DNA of 64,000 nt from Streptomyces meridianus (GCF_023703325.1 NZ_JAMQGM010000027.1:20501-84500), one strand, 5' to 3'; numbered from the stretch's first letter, positions 25,485 through 35,264 are shown. Program-made: numbers and translations. The notes: generated by a model not told the origin, from the sequence alone.

Positions 25485-26663
25485 ATGCGGGTTTCCCTGG
25501 GCCGGAAAAGCCGAGGAGCGCTGTGCGCGGTCTCGTCCCTGGTTGCGGTCCTCGCGCTGCCGCAGTACGTGGCGGTTCCCGACGAGCGGGAGGCGCTGCA
25601 GGCGGCCGCTCCTCCGGGCGAAGCGGCCGTGCGGGACGACAGCGCCCGCACCACCGGGGACGCCGGCAAGGGCGAGGCGAAGCGGATCCCGTTCACCCAG
25701 CGGTTCCGCGCCGTCCAGCACGGAGGCATCGCGCGCGCCGCCAACTCGGTGGCGACCTGCGAATCGGAGAAGCGGCAGGCGAAGGTCTCCTGCTCACAGG
25801 CACAGTCCGGCGGCACGGGTGCGAACGGCGACTACGAGATGACGTACGTCGACGTCGACGACGATCCGAACACCTACAACTCGAGCCGGGCCGATCTGCA
25901 CCTGCCGGAGAACGCCACCGTCACCTACGCACGCCTCTACTGGGGCGGAAACCTCCGGGTCGGCGAGCAGAAGCCCGAGAAGGACAACGGGCGGGTGCTC
26001 TTCGCCGAGCCGGGAGGTTCCTACAAGGAGGTGCTCGCCGACACCACGGTGGGTCACCGGACGACCGGCAGCACCGACAGCTACGCGGCGTCGGCCGACG
26101 TCACCGGCATCGTCCGGGACAGCCGCAACGGCGCCTACACCGTCGGACAGCTCAACGTGGCCAAGGGGCACTCCCCGGCCGGCGCCTGGGGCGGCTGGAC
26201 CCTGGTGGTCGCCTACGCCCACCGGGAGGCGCCACTGCGCGAACTCGCCATCTGGGACGGCTTCGACTCGGTCACCTCGCCCCGGTCCGGCCGCTCCGTC
26301 GGCATCGGCGGGCTCGACGTCCCGGCCGGGTCGAACGGCAGCCTCGGCGTCGTGGCCTACGACGGGGACCGGGGGCCCGGCGGGGAGTCGCTGAGCGCGG
26401 CGATGGGCAAGGCGTCCCCCGTTGCGCTCTCCGACGGCGCCAACCCGGCCGGAGACCCGATGAACTCGACGATCTCCGATCACGGGCGGATCGAGGAGCG
26501 GCGGGAGCCGGCCTTCCGCAACACCCTGGGCTTCGACTCCGACATCTTCGACCTCCGCCGGGCGCTGACCAAGGGCGGACGGAAGATGACGGTCCGGTTC
26601 AACGCCGAAGGCGACGGATACCACCTCGGGGCGCTGTTCCTGCAGACCGACGCCCGCCGCTGA
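25485..26663 (+). CDS. Secreted conserved protein (DUF3344-like) heading the EPS locus
   Basis: 392 residues with a signal peptide (basic start RKSRG, hydrophobic run at about 12-30). The body is beta-rich with TYARLYWGGNL, ADVTGIV, WGGWTLVVAY and LAIWDGFDSV, a pattern I associate with DUF3344-like and DUF11-type surface proteins of actinobacteria. Two Cys in the mature chain could form a disulfide. GGAGG lies 7 nt before the ATG. It ends about 75 bp before the first glycosyltransferase and is co-directional with the exopolysaccharide locus, so it may be an extracellular component bound to the polysaccharide. No enzymatic motif is visible. Confidence 0.65.
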   Translation: MRVSLGRKSRGALCAVSSLVAVLALPQYVAVPDEREALQAAAPPGEAAVRDDSARTTGDAGKGEAKRIPFTQRFRAVQHGGIARAANSVATCESEKRQAKVSCSQAQSGGTGANGDYEMTYVDVDDDPNTYNSSRADLHLPENATVTYARLYWGGNLRVGEQKPEKDNGRVLFAEPGGSYKEVLADTTVGHRTTGSTDSYAASADVTGIVRDSRNGAYTVGQLNVAKGHSPAGAWGGWTLVVAYAHREAPLRELAIWDGFDSVTSPRSGRSVGIGGLDVPAGSNGSLGVVAYDGDRGPGGESLSAAMGKASPVALSDGANPAGDPMNSTISDHGRIEERREPAFRNTLGFDSDIFDLRRALTKGGRKMTVRFNAEGDGYHLGALFLQTDARR

Positions 26664-26739
26664 CGTCCGCCTCCATCGCCAACCCCGGCCGGGCGACGGC
26701 CGGTTCCGGGTCCATCCGAGTCCGTGTGGGGAGCAGCGC

Positions 26740-27990
26740 GTGCCGCAGAAGAAGCGTGGACAGAAAGGGCCTACGGTCCTGCACGTCTCCCAGCCGTCCG
26801 ACGGCGGCGTGGCGAGAGTGGTCACCGACCTCGTACGCCATCAGACCGAGGCCGGCATGAGGGTGTACGTCGCCTGCCCGCCCGGCGGAGTCCTGAGCGA
26901 GACGGCGACCGAGGCCGGCGCCGATGTGCTCCTGTGGCACGCGGACCGGCATCCCGGTCTCCTGCTGCCCCAGGAGATCAGCGGCGTCCGGCGCCTCGTC
27001 CGCCGGTTCGGCCCCGATCTGGTCCACGCCCACAGCGCCAAGGCCGGGCTGGCGGTGCGGCTCGCCCTGCGGGGGCGCACACCCACCGTCTTCCAGCCCC
27101 ACGCCTGGTCGTTCGACGCCGTCGACGGCCCGGCCGCGCGACTCGCGCTGCGCTGGGAACGCCACGCCACCCGCTGGGCCCACCGGGTGCTCTGCGTGAG
27201 CGAGGACGAACGGCAGCGCGGTCAGCTCGCCGGGGTCGACGGCCCCTGGACCGTGGTGCGCAACGGCATCGACACCGAGCACTTCCGTCCCGCCGACGAG
27301 GTGGCTCGCCACCGCGCCCGGGCCCGGCTGGCCGCCCTGTACGGCGTCCCGGTCGATGCCCCGCTGGCCGTGTGCGTCGGCAGACTGTGTCGCCAGAAGG
27401 GTCAGGACCTGCTGCTTCAGGCCTGGCCGGCCGTCACGGATGCGGTGCCCGACGCCCGTCTGGTGCTCGTCGGGGAGGGGCCGCAGCGGGACACGCTGCG
27501 AGACACGGCGGCCGAAAACGTCGTGTTCGCGGGCGAATCGCCCGACCCGGTGCTCTGGTACACGGCCGCCGACCTGGTGGTCCTCCCCTCGCGCTGGGAG
27601 GGCATGGCGCTGGTGCCGCTCGAGGCCATGGCGTCCGGCCGGCCGGTGGTCGTCACCGATGTCACCGGAGCCCGCGAAAGCCTGCCCGTGGACCACATCC
27701 CGGACTGCCTGGTGCCGCCGGAGGACCCCGGTGCGCTGGCCCGCGCGGTGAGCACGCTGCTGGACGACCCCGGTCTGCGCGGAGTCCTGGGATTCCAGGG
27801 CCGGCACCACATCCGGGCCCGGTACGACGTGCGCCGGACGGCCGACGAGGTCATCCGGCTGTACGACGAAGTGCTCACCGACGAGCCCGTCGAGGACACC
27901 GCCCCGCAGCACAGCCCCGTTCCCGGCACCGCGCGGGTGCCCGCCGACCGCTCCGCTCCGGACGACCGCAGGGAGCACGTCGGGCGATGA
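26740..27990 (+). CDS. Glycosyltransferase family 4 protein
   Basis: 416 residues with GT-B fold: N-terminal SDGGVARVV, linker PHAWSFD, acceptor-side VRNGIDTEHF, and donor-site VGRLCRQKGQDLLL, VGEGPQ and WEGMALVPLEAMASGRPVV containing the GT4 E-x7-E region. It acts in the cytoplasm, transferring a sugar to an undecaprenyl-linked intermediate. GTG start with GGGGAG upstream. Its stop overlaps the start of the phosphoglycosyltransferase gene (ATGA), opening a run of genes joined mostly by overlaps. Donor and acceptor are unknown. Confidence 0.88.
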   Translation: MPQKKRGQKGPTVLHVSQPSDGGVARVVTDLVRHQTEAGMRVYVACPPGGVLSETATEAGADVLLWHADRHPGLLLPQEISGVRRLVRRFGPDLVHAHSAKAGLAVRLALRGRTPTVFQPHAWSFDAVDGPAARLALRWERHATRWAHRVLCVSEDERQRGQLAGVDGPWTVVRNGIDTEHFRPADEVARHRARARLAALYGVPVDAPLAVCVGRLCRQKGQDLLLQAWPAVTDAVPDARLVLVGEGPQRDTLRDTAAENVVFAGESPDPVLWYTAADLVVLPSRWEGMALVPLEAMASGRPVVVTDVTGARESLPVDHIPDCLVPPEDPGALARAVSTLLDDPGLRGVLGFQGRHHIRARYDVRRTADEVIRLYDEVLTDEPVEDTAPQHSPVPGTARVPADRSAPDDRREHVGR

Positions 27991-29465
27991 CCACGGACAA
28001 CGCGGGGGCGCCCGAGGCGCCGGCGAGCCCCCTTCCGGGGGCCCCCACGCGCCCGGAGGCCACGGTCCCCACGCACCGGAAACCGCGGACCGTCCGGCGG
28101 GCCGCGCCGGCGGCCCGCCCGCCGAAGCGGCGCCCCGGGCGGAACGTCCCGGCCCTCCTCACCGCCGACAGCATCGCCGTGCTGGCTGCCGCCGCCGTCC
28201 TCGACGGGGCCGGCCAGACGCTGGCCGCACTCGGGCCCGGCCTCCTGGCCCTCCCGCTGCTGCACGCGCACCGCGGGCTCTACGACGCCCGGATTCGCCC
28301 GTCGGCGCTGGACGAGGCGCCCCGGCTGGCGCGCCATTGTGTCGTCGCCTGGTGCGCCTCGGCGGCCCTGCTGGCCTCCGTTCGGCCCGCTTCTGCGCTG
28401 GGCTGGGCCACGTTGCTGACCGCGGTGGTGGTGCATGTCGTGCTCGCCTGCGCCGGGCGCGGCGCCGTCCACTTCGCCCGGAGGCGGCACAGACGCAGGA
28501 ATCCGCACTCGACCCTCGTGGTGGCGGACGCGGCCCCAGCCGGTCTGCGGATCACCACCGCCCTGCTGGACCACCCCGAATACGGGATGCGCCCGGTCGG
28601 TCTGGTCCACCCGGACCGGGAGCCGGCCGACGCACCCGTGCCCGTCCTCCACTCGCCCGAGGACATCACCCGCGCGGTGATCCAGAACTCGGTCCGCGAC
28701 GCCGTCTTCACCCACGCCCCCTGGGGAGACCCCGAATCCGCCCTGCTCGCCGACCTGTTCACGGCACAGGGCTGCACCGTCTGGCAGGCCGACACCGGCT
28801 CGTCGCCGGCCCGCGGCCGGGGATCGGATCCGGGACACGTCTGGGGGTTCGCCTGCCGCCGCGTCGGCGAGCCGGTTCCGCCCCGGGCGGCCGTCCTCGG
28901 CAAGCGGATCCTCGACGTCGCGCTCTCCGGGCTCGCCCTGGCCGTGCTCTGGCCCCTCCTGCTGGCCTGCGCGATCGCCGTGCGCCGCTCCGACGGACCT
29001 GGAGTGATCTTCCGTCAGGAACGCATCGGCATGGGCGGCAGACGGTTCACGGTCCTGAAGTTCCGGACCCTCCGGCCCGCCGACGAACACGAGTCGGCGA
29101 CCCGCTGGAACGTGGCCCACGACAACCGGATGAGCGCCGCCGGCCGCTTCCTGCGGCGCTCGTCGCTCGACGAGCTCCCACAGCTGTGGAACGTGCTCCG
29201 CGGTGACATGAGCCTGGTCGGCCCCCGGCCCGAACGCCCCTTCTTCGTCGCCCGGTTCACCCTCGCGCACCCCGGGTACGCCGCACGCCACCGGATGCCC
29301 GTCGGCATCACCGGGCTGGCCCAGGTACACGGGCTGCGCGGCGACACGTCCATCGAGGACCGCGCACGGTTCGACAACCACTACATCGAGACCTGGTCGC
29401 TGTGGCAGGACGTGCGGATCCTGCTGCGCACCGCGGGCTCCTTCCTCCGGCCTGGGGGCAACTGA
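27987..29465 (+). CDS. Polyprenyl phosphate sugar-1-phosphate transferase
   Basis: 492-residue initiating enzyme for repeat-unit synthesis: it moves a sugar 1-phosphate from a nucleotide sugar to undecaprenyl phosphate. Two to four N-terminal membrane helices precede a Rossmann-like region and the C-terminal WbaP/CpsE-type catalytic domain: KRILDVALSGLALAVLWPLL, GPGVIFRQERIG, FTVLKFRTLR, SLDELPQLWNVLRGDMSLVGPRPE. The N-terminus carries a long Pro/Ala/Arg tail. The start overlaps the stop of the preceding GT4 gene. Its presence marks this locus as a lipid-linked, Wzx/Wzy-type exopolysaccharide system. The first sugar (glucose or galactose) cannot be read. Confidence 0.9.
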   Translation: MTTDNAGAPEAPASPLPGAPTRPEATVPTHRKPRTVRRAAPAARPPKRRPGRNVPALLTADSIAVLAAAAVLDGAGQTLAALGPGLLALPLLHAHRGLYDARIRPSALDEAPRLARHCVVAWCASAALLASVRPASALGWATLLTAVVVHVVLACAGRGAVHFARRRHRRRNPHSTLVVADAAPAGLRITTALLDHPEYGMRPVGLVHPDREPADAPVPVLHSPEDITRAVIQNSVRDAVFTHAPWGDPESALLADLFTAQGCTVWQADTGSSPARGRGSDPGHVWGFACRRVGEPVPPRAAVLGKRILDVALSGLALAVLWPLLLACAIAVRRSDGPGVIFRQERIGMGGRRFTVLKFRTLRPADEHESATRWNVAHDNRMSAAGRFLRRSSLDELPQLWNVLRGDMSLVGPRPERPFFVARFTLAHPGYAARHRMPVGITGLAQVHGLRGDTSIEDRARFDNHYIETWSLWQDVRILLRTAGSFLRPGGN

Positions 29466-29467
29466 CC

Positions 29468-30865
29468 ATGACGCGGACGACCCTGCACCGCACCGCGGCA
29501 CCCGGCGGCGCCCCGGCACGTTCCGCCCCGGCGGACTCTCCGGCGACCGCCGCCCGGGACCTGCTCGCCGCCTGGTGGCCCGTCCTGCCGGCCGTCGCCA
29601 CGGTCCTCCTGCTGTGCGTTCCGGCCGGCCACGAGGACATCACCGAGGCGGTGCACATCACGCCCGCGGACGTCTCCTGCCTCGTTCTCGTGGTCTGCTG
29701 CGTCGTGGTCCTGATCCACGACCGGCACCGGCCGCTGACCCTGCGGGCGGCCCTGGTACTGGCTGCGCCCGCACTGGCGTTCGCGGCGTCGACCGCCGCC
29801 TCCCCCGATCCGGTCCAGAGCCTGCCCGGGTTCGTCCGGTACCTGCAGATCTTCGTCCTCGTCCCTGTCGCCCTGCTCCTGCTGCTGCGCACCCGCCGCG
29901 ACTTCCGCACGGTCGCCGCCGCCGTGGTGCTGATCGCCGTCGTCCAGGGGGCGATCGGCGTGCACCAGTACCTCACCGGCACCGGCGCGTCCTACGCCGG
30001 CCAGGACGTCCGGGCCGTCGGCACCTTCGGCCCCCTGGACATCATGGGCCTGGCCGGCGTCGTCGCCCACGGGCTGATCACCGCGCTGGCCGTCGGACTC
30101 GCCGCGCCGCCGTCGGCGCCGCGCTGGCTCCGGCCGTCCGCCCTGCTGTGCGCCGCCCTGCTGACGGTGCCGCTGGTGATGTCGTTCAGCCGCGGCGTCT
30201 GGCTGTCGACGGCCCTGGCCGCCCTGGTGGTCCTGCTCCTCGCGGGGCTGCGCACCGCTCTGCGCACCCTGATCGCCGTGCTGCTCGCGGGCGCCGCGAT
30301 CGCCGGGTTCGCCGGCGTGGGTACCGGGCTCATCGGTGAGCGGCTGACCAGCATCACCCGCATCGTCGACGCCCCCGACCGGTCGGTGACGGACCGTTAC
30401 TCCATGTGGTCCGCCGCGACGGAGATGTGGCAGACGCAGCCGGTGACGGGCGTGGGCATCAAGCAGTTCCCCGAGAACCGCGACTCCCACGCCTCGATCG
30501 GGCTCTCCTCGGGCAGCGACATCGCAGGCGCCGGTGTGGAGTTCCGCCGCGAACCCCTGCTCTCACCGCACAACATGTACCTGCTGATCCTCAGCGAGCA
30601 GGGGCTGCTCGGCCTCGTGCTCGTCGTGGGCAGCTGGGGCCTGCTGCTGGTCGCGGTCCTCCGGCGGCTGCGGGGCCGGCTGCGGGGGCCGCGGACGGGC
30701 GACTGCGGGCTCGTCGCGGCCGGTCTGCTCGTCCTCCAGCTCGCCGACTTCCTGTCCGCGGACATCGGCGGCCCCTCCACCGTGCTCACCGCCGTCACCT
30801 TCGGCATGGCCGCGTGGTGGGCGTTCTCCCCGGCGGCCGCCGCGGAGGGGCCGGTCCCTCGATGA
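29468..30865 (+). CDS. O-antigen ligase/polymerase family (Wzy-like) protein
   Basis: 465-residue membrane protein with about 11-12 hydrophobic helices and the large periplasmic-type loop late in the protein (MWSAATEMWQTQPVTGVGIKQF to SPHNMYLLILSEQG), as in the Wzy_C/O-antigen ligase domain. It starts at ATG 29468 just after the preceding stop. It likely polymerises the lipid-linked repeat units on the outer face of the membrane. Ligase activity onto another acceptor is the alternative, since both share this fold. Its stop overlaps the flippase start. Confidence 0.85.
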   Translation: MTRTTLHRTAAPGGAPARSAPADSPATAARDLLAAWWPVLPAVATVLLLCVPAGHEDITEAVHITPADVSCLVLVVCCVVVLIHDRHRPLTLRAALVLAAPALAFAASTAASPDPVQSLPGFVRYLQIFVLVPVALLLLLRTRRDFRTVAAAVVLIAVVQGAIGVHQYLTGTGASYAGQDVRAVGTFGPLDIMGLAGVVAHGLITALAVGLAAPPSAPRWLRPSALLCAALLTVPLVMSFSRGVWLSTALAALVVLLLAGLRTALRTLIAVLLAGAAIAGFAGVGTGLIGERLTSITRIVDAPDRSVTDRYSMWSAATEMWQTQPVTGVGIKQFPENRDSHASIGLSSGSDIAGAGVEFRREPLLSPHNMYLLILSEQGLLGLVLVVGSWGLLLVAVLRRLRGRLRGPRTGDCGLVAAGLLVLQLADFLSADIGGPSTVLTAVTFGMAAWWAFSPAAAAEGPVPR

Positions 30866-32559
30866 GCGAGGCAGCAGCGGTCCGGCCGCAGGCCCCGGGT
30901 CGGCCGCACGGCACCGGTGCTCCCCCCACGGGCACCCCCGGCGCCCCGGACCGCGGACCCGAGCGGTTCATCGCACGGGCCGCTGCCGTGACGGCGGGCC
31001 TGACCGTCGCGGGAGCCCTGTTCGGCCTCGTACGCGACCAGTTGGTGGCCGGCTGCTTCGGAGCGGGCGGCGACACGGACGCCTTCCTCGTCGCCTGGAC
31101 CGTGCCCGAGTTCGCCTCGACGCTCCTCATCGAGGACGCGATGGCGCTGGTGATGGTCCCCGCGTTCAGCATGGCGCTCGCCCGCCGCGCCGACCTCGCC
31201 CGCCGGACCGGACCCGGAGGGGACGGCCCGCAGAACCGTCTCGGCCCCGACCCGGTCGGAGCGTTGCTCGCCCGTACCGCACCACGGCTCACCCTCGCCC
31301 TCGCGGGCTGCGCCGCCCTGCTCGCCGTTGCGGCGCCGGTCGTCGTCCGCACCCTCGCACCGGGCCTCGCGGACCCGGCACTGGCGGTGGACTGCACGCG
31401 GCTCACCTCCGTCACCGTCTTCACCTTCGGCATCGCCGGATACTGCAGCGCCGCCCTGCGCGCCCACCGACGGTTCGTACCGCCGGCCGCGATCTACGTC
31501 GCCTACAACGCCGGAATCCTCGCGATGACGGCGACCCTGCACGGCCGTTGGGGGGTACGGGCGGCCGCCGCGGGCGTCGCAGTGGGCAGCCTGTGCATGG
31601 TTCTGGTCCAACTTCCCACGCTGTGCAAGCAGTTGCCGAGGTGGCCCCGGAAGCCCCGGCGGCTCTCCGGCCCCCGGGCCCTGCTGCCCTCGGCGGTTCC
31701 CGGTGTGGCCCTGCCGGTGCTCGCGCCGGTCGCGCTGTTCGCAGTCGCCCGGCAGGCCCAGGTGCTGGCCGAGCGCAACATCGGCTCCTCCCTGCCGCCG
31801 GGCGCCATCTCGCACCTCAACTACGCTCAGAAGGTCGCCCAGGTCCCCATGGTGCTCTCCCTCATGGTCTGCACCGTGACCTTCCCCCTGGTCGCCCGTG
31901 CCATGGCCGACGGCGACACCGACGGTGCCCGCCGCCGCATCGAACGCGATCTCACCCTGGCGGGAACGGTCGTCCTCCTCGGAGCCGCCTACGTCGTGGC
32001 GCTCGCCCCGAGCATCACCGAACTCCTCTTCCGGCGCGGGGCGTTCACTGCCGGCGACACCGCCGCGACCGCCTCGGTGATGCGCGTCTACGCGCTCGGA
32101 CTGCTCGGCCACAGCCTGGCGGGGGCGCTGGTACGTCCCTTCTTCTCCGCCGCCCGGCCCACCTGGTTCCCGGCCGCAGCCATGGGCGCCGGCCTGTGCC
32201 TGACCGTCGCCGCCGGAGTCCTGGCCGCCCCCCGCTGGGGCGTCCACGGCATCGCCGCAGCCAATGCCCTGGGCATCACCGTCACCGCTGCGATGCTGCT
32301 CCACGGGCTGAGGACCCGCCTGGTCGCCGTCGACGTACGGCGGATCACCGCGGGCCTCGCCCGGCTGGTGCTCGCTGCCGCGGCCGCCACAGCCGCCGGA
32401 TGGGCAGTCTCCGGTCTTCCGGCGTCCGCGACCGCGGCAGCGGCGGCCGGCGCGGTCGTGGTTCCGGCGGCCTTCGCCGCGGCGGCACTCGCCGTCCGGG
32501 CCCCCGAGGTCCCGTCGCTGCTCGCCACCGTCAAACAAAGGCTCTGCCATGCGCGCTGA
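30862..32559 (+). CDS. MOP-superfamily lipid flippase (MurJ/Wzx-like)
   Basis: 565-residue polytopic protein with about 14 helices; RFIARAAAVTAGLTVAGALFG followed by GAGGDTDAFLVAWTVPE and ALVMVPAF are typical of MurJ/MviN. The position between polymerase and deacetylase genes indicates that it flips the exopolysaccharide lipid intermediate rather than lipid II. ATGA overlap with the polymerase gene and an 11-bp overlap with the deacetylase gene. A Pro/Gly-rich cytoplasmic N-tail precedes helix 1. Assigning it as the cell's essential MurJ is unlikely given this context. Confidence 0.83.
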   Translation: MSEAAAVRPQAPGRPHGTGAPPTGTPGAPDRGPERFIARAAAVTAGLTVAGALFGLVRDQLVAGCFGAGGDTDAFLVAWTVPEFASTLLIEDAMALVMVPAFSMALARRADLARRTGPGGDGPQNRLGPDPVGALLARTAPRLTLALAGCAALLAVAAPVVVRTLAPGLADPALAVDCTRLTSVTVFTFGIAGYCSAALRAHRRFVPPAAIYVAYNAGILAMTATLHGRWGVRAAAAGVAVGSLCMVLVQLPTLCKQLPRWPRKPRRLSGPRALLPSAVPGVALPVLAPVALFAVARQAQVLAERNIGSSLPPGAISHLNYAQKVAQVPMVLSLMVCTVTFPLVARAMADGDTDGARRRIERDLTLAGTVVLLGAAYVVALAPSITELLFRRGAFTAGDTAATASVMRVYALGLLGHSLAGALVRPFFSAARPTWFPAAAMGAGLCLTVAAGVLAAPRWGVHGIAAANALGITVTAAMLLHGLRTRLVAVDVRRITAGLARLVLAAAAATAAGWAVSGLPASATAAAAAGAVVVPAAFAAAALAVRAPEVPSLLATVKQRLCHAR

Positions 32560-33298
32560 CCCCTGGCTGCTGATGTACCACTCCGTCACCGACTTCACCG
32601 AGGACCCCTACCGCATCACCGTGCGGCCCGACCGGCTGCGCCGCCAGTTGCGATGGCTCCGCAGCCGCGGCCTGCGCGGCGTCGGTGTGGCCGAACTGCT
32701 GCGGGCCCGCGTCGCCGGACGGGCCTCCGGGCTCGTCGGCCTCACCTTCGACGACGGCTACGCGGACTTCGTGCGGAACGCGATCCCCCTGCTGCACGAA
32801 CACGGCTGCACAGCGACGGTGTTCGTGCTGTCCGGCCGGCCCGGCGGAACCAACGACTGGGACCCTCTCGGCCCCCGCAAGACCCTGCTGACCGAGGACG
32901 GGATCCGGGCCGCGGCCGACGCCGGCATGGAGATCGGCTCGCACGGCCACCGGCACGTCTCCCTCCCGGAGGCCGACGAGGACACCCTGCGCCGGGAGAC
33001 CGCCCGCAGCCGCGACCTGCTGCACGAGATCAGCGGCCGCCCCGTCGACGGCTACTGCTACGCGTACGGTGCGGTCGACCGGCGTGCCATCGGGGCCGTC
33101 CGTGCCGCCGGTTACGACTACGCCTGCGCCATCGACCCCGGACCGCTCACCGGCCCGTACGCACTGCCCCGCATCCACGTCGGAGACCGGGACACGGCCT
33201 GGAGACTGGCCGCCAAGCGACTGTTCCACCCCGCACGCCGCCGCCCCCTGCCCGTAAGGGACACAGGCGCCGCGCCTTTCGCCGGGGCGCCCTCATGA
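32549..33298 (+). CDS. Polysaccharide deacetylase (NodB homology, CE4)
   Basis: 249 residues with NodB motifs: LTFDDGYADF near 66 (catalytic Asp and metal Asp) and SHGHRHV near 130 (metal His pair), then YCYAYGA and a Pro-rich tail. It removes N- or O-acetyl groups from sugars. No signal peptide is evident, so it may act in the cytoplasm on the lipid-linked repeat unit or nucleotide product. Overlaps the flippase gene by 11 bp and the next GT4 by 4 bp, so its product is clearly part of this pathway and the polymer probably contains an originally acetylated amino sugar. Confidence 0.87.
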   Translation: MRADPWLLMYHSVTDFTEDPYRITVRPDRLRRQLRWLRSRGLRGVGVAELLRARVAGRASGLVGLTFDDGYADFVRNAIPLLHEHGCTATVFVLSGRPGGTNDWDPLGPRKTLLTEDGIRAAADAGMEIGSHGHRHVSLPEADEDTLRRETARSRDLLHEISGRPVDGYCYAYGAVDRRAIGAVRAAGYDYACAIDPGPLTGPYALPRIHVGDRDTAWRLAAKRLFHPARRRPLPVRDTGAAPFAGAPS

Positions 33299-34491
33299 GG
33301 GTCCTGCACATCATCACCGGCCTCGGGGCCGGCGGTGCGGAGCAGCAACTCCGGCTGCTGCTGCGCCATCTGCCCGCCCGCTGCGACGTCGTCACGCTCA
33401 CCAATCCGGGGGTCGTGGCGCACGGCATCCGGGCTGACGGAACCCGGGTCACGCATCTGGGCATGCGCAGCAACCGTGACGCGAGCGCCCTGCCCCGGCT
33501 GGTCCGCCTCATCCGGACCGGCGGCTACGACCTGGTGCACACGCACCTCTACCGGGCCTGCGTCTTCGGCCGCACCGCCGCCCGGCTGGCCGGAGTGCGC
33601 AGCGTGGTCGCCACCGAGCATTCCCTGGGCGCGTCCGTCATGGAGGGCCGGCCCCTCACCCGCTCGGTCCGCGCCCTCTACCTCGCCACCGAACGGCTGG
33701 GCTCGGCCACCGTCGCCGTCTCGGCCACGATCGCGGACCGGCTCCGCGCCTGGGGCGTGCCCGCAGCCCGGGTCCACCTGGTGCCGAACGGGATCGACGC
33801 CGACCGCTTCCGCTTCGACCCGGCCGCCCGGACGGCGGCCCGCACCCGGCTCGGCATCCCTGAACGCGACTTCGTGGTCGGCGGAGTCGGCCGGCTCGTC
33901 CCCGGCAAGCAGTTCGACGTCCTGGTGCGCGCCGTGGCCGGGCTCCCGCAGGCCCGGCTCGTACTGGTCGGTGAAGGGCCGGAGCGGGCGCCGCTGCGGG
34001 GACTCGCGGAACGGCTCGGTGCGGCCGACCGCGTCCATCTGCTCGGCGAGCGCGACGGCATCGTCGAAGCGACCGGGGACCGCCCCTCCGACATCCCACA
34101 ACTCCTCGCCGCCATGGATGTGTTCGCATCCGCGTCGACCGAGGAGTCCTTCGGGCTGGCCGTCGTCGAAGCGCTCGCCTCCGGGCTGCCCGTCGTGCAC
34201 GTCACCTGTCCCGCCGTGGACGAACTGCCGCTGTCCGCCGCGCCGGGCGCACGGCGCATCGGCCCCGGGACACCCGCCATGACGGCCGCCCTGCGCGAGC
34301 ACGCCGTGGGATGGCGTCCCCGGCTGCCCGTCCCCCCGGCCGTGCACCGGTACGGCATCGCCCGCAGCGCCGACCGCCTGATGGCGCTCTACGAACGAAC
34401 CGCCGCACCGGGCCCGGGCTGCTGCCTCCCCGGGGCCGGGCCCGCCCTCGACCTTCCTTCCACCCCCGCCGTGTCCGACCCGAAGAGGTGA
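33295..34491 (+). CDS. Glycosyltransferase family 4 protein
   Basis: 398-residue GT-B enzyme beginning MRVLHIITGLGAGGAEQQL, a typical GT4 acceptor-domain start with the glycine-rich loop, followed by HLVPNGIDADRF, VGGVGRLVPGKQFDVL, LVGEGPE and STEESFGLAVVEALASGLPVV. An insert near residue 270 (VEATGDRPSDIP) and a Pro/Ala-rich tail of about 35 residues are not part of the fold. ATGA overlap with the deacetylase gene. It adds a second or later sugar of the repeat unit; sugar identity is unknown. Confidence 0.87.
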   Translation: MRVLHIITGLGAGGAEQQLRLLLRHLPARCDVVTLTNPGVVAHGIRADGTRVTHLGMRSNRDASALPRLVRLIRTGGYDLVHTHLYRACVFGRTAARLAGVRSVVATEHSLGASVMEGRPLTRSVRALYLATERLGSATVAVSATIADRLRAWGVPAARVHLVPNGIDADRFRFDPAARTAARTRLGIPERDFVVGGVGRLVPGKQFDVLVRAVAGLPQARLVLVGEGPERAPLRGLAERLGAADRVHLLGERDGIVEATGDRPSDIPQLLAAMDVFASASTEESFGLAVVEALASGLPVVHVTCPAVDELPLSAAPGARRIGPGTPAMTAALREHAVGWRPRLPVPPAVHRYGIARSADRLMALYERTAAPGPGCCLPGAGPALDLPSTPAVSDPKR

Positions 34492-34499
34492 GCGTCGCC

Positions 34500-35264
34500 A
34501 TGACCGACACCGTCCGCACAGAGCCCGCCGTCCCCGTCGCCGCCCCGCCCCGGCGGCGGATCTCCGCCTCCCTGCCCGCCTGGTGGCCCCTCGCGGCCCT
34601 CGCCGTGATCGGAGCGCTCGGCGGCGCGGCGTACGGCCGGCTGGCCCCGCCCGAGTACACCGCCACCGGCTACGTCGTCGCGGTGCCCGTCGGATCCACC
34701 GACCCGGGGACCGCCCTCGGCTTCGCCCAGGCGTTCGGCCGCGTTGCGACCGGGAACGGGGTCCTGGGACAGGCCCGGGCGGTCACCAAGGATCCGGTGG
34801 CCGAACTGCGGGACACCGTCCGGGCCGTGACGTCCCCGGACGCTCCGATGGTCGAGATCACCGGCTCCGACCGCAGCCCCCGGCACGCCGCGGCGAAGGT
34901 CAACGCGATCGCCCGTGCGCTGACCGAGAACGCCAACGCGGCGACGACGAACAGCAGCGTACGGCTCACCGTCTTCGCCCGAGCCGTCACGCCCACTGCC
35001 CCGTCCTCCCCGTCCACCACCGTCGCAGCCGGCGTCGGCGCCTGCGCGGGCGGACTCCTGGGCGGCCTGGTCATGCTCGCCGGGCCGGGCTCGCGCCGTC
35101 GCACCCCGCTGTCCGGCGTCCCCGCTCCGGCCACCGAGCCCGGGGCGCGCCTCACGGCTCCCGCAGGCCCGGGAACGGCGACCGTGGTGATGAGCACCGT
35201 GCAGCCCGCCGACCTCGACCCGGCCGGTGGGGCGGCGAGATCCGACCGGGCAGGGGCCCGGTGA
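34500..35264 (+). CDS. Wzz-like chain-length determinant without kinase domain
   Basis: 254 residues with one helix near the N-terminus (about 30-48, WWPLAALAVIGALGG), an extracellular segment of about 130 residues starting with the Wzz-like APPEYTATGYV, a second helix (about 180-200), and a disordered Pro/Ala tail. This topology matches Wzz/CapA-type polysaccharide co-polymerases. No Walker motifs or Tyr-rich tail of a bacterial tyrosine kinase are present. ATG 34500 is chosen because AAGAGGTGA lies 8 nt upstream; a GTG at 34488 overlaps the previous stop. It probably sets chain length of the polymer. Confidence 0.7.
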   Translation: MTDTVRTEPAVPVAAPPRRRISASLPAWWPLAALAVIGALGGAAYGRLAPPEYTATGYVVAVPVGSTDPGTALGFAQAFGRVATGNGVLGQARAVTKDPVAELRDTVRAVTSPDAPMVEITGSDRSPRHAAAKVNAIARALTENANAATTNSSVRLTVFARAVTPTAPSSPSTTVAAGVGACAGGLLGGLVMLAGPGSRRRTPLSGVPAPATEPGARLTAPAGPGTATVVMSTVQPADLDPAGGAARSDRAGAR

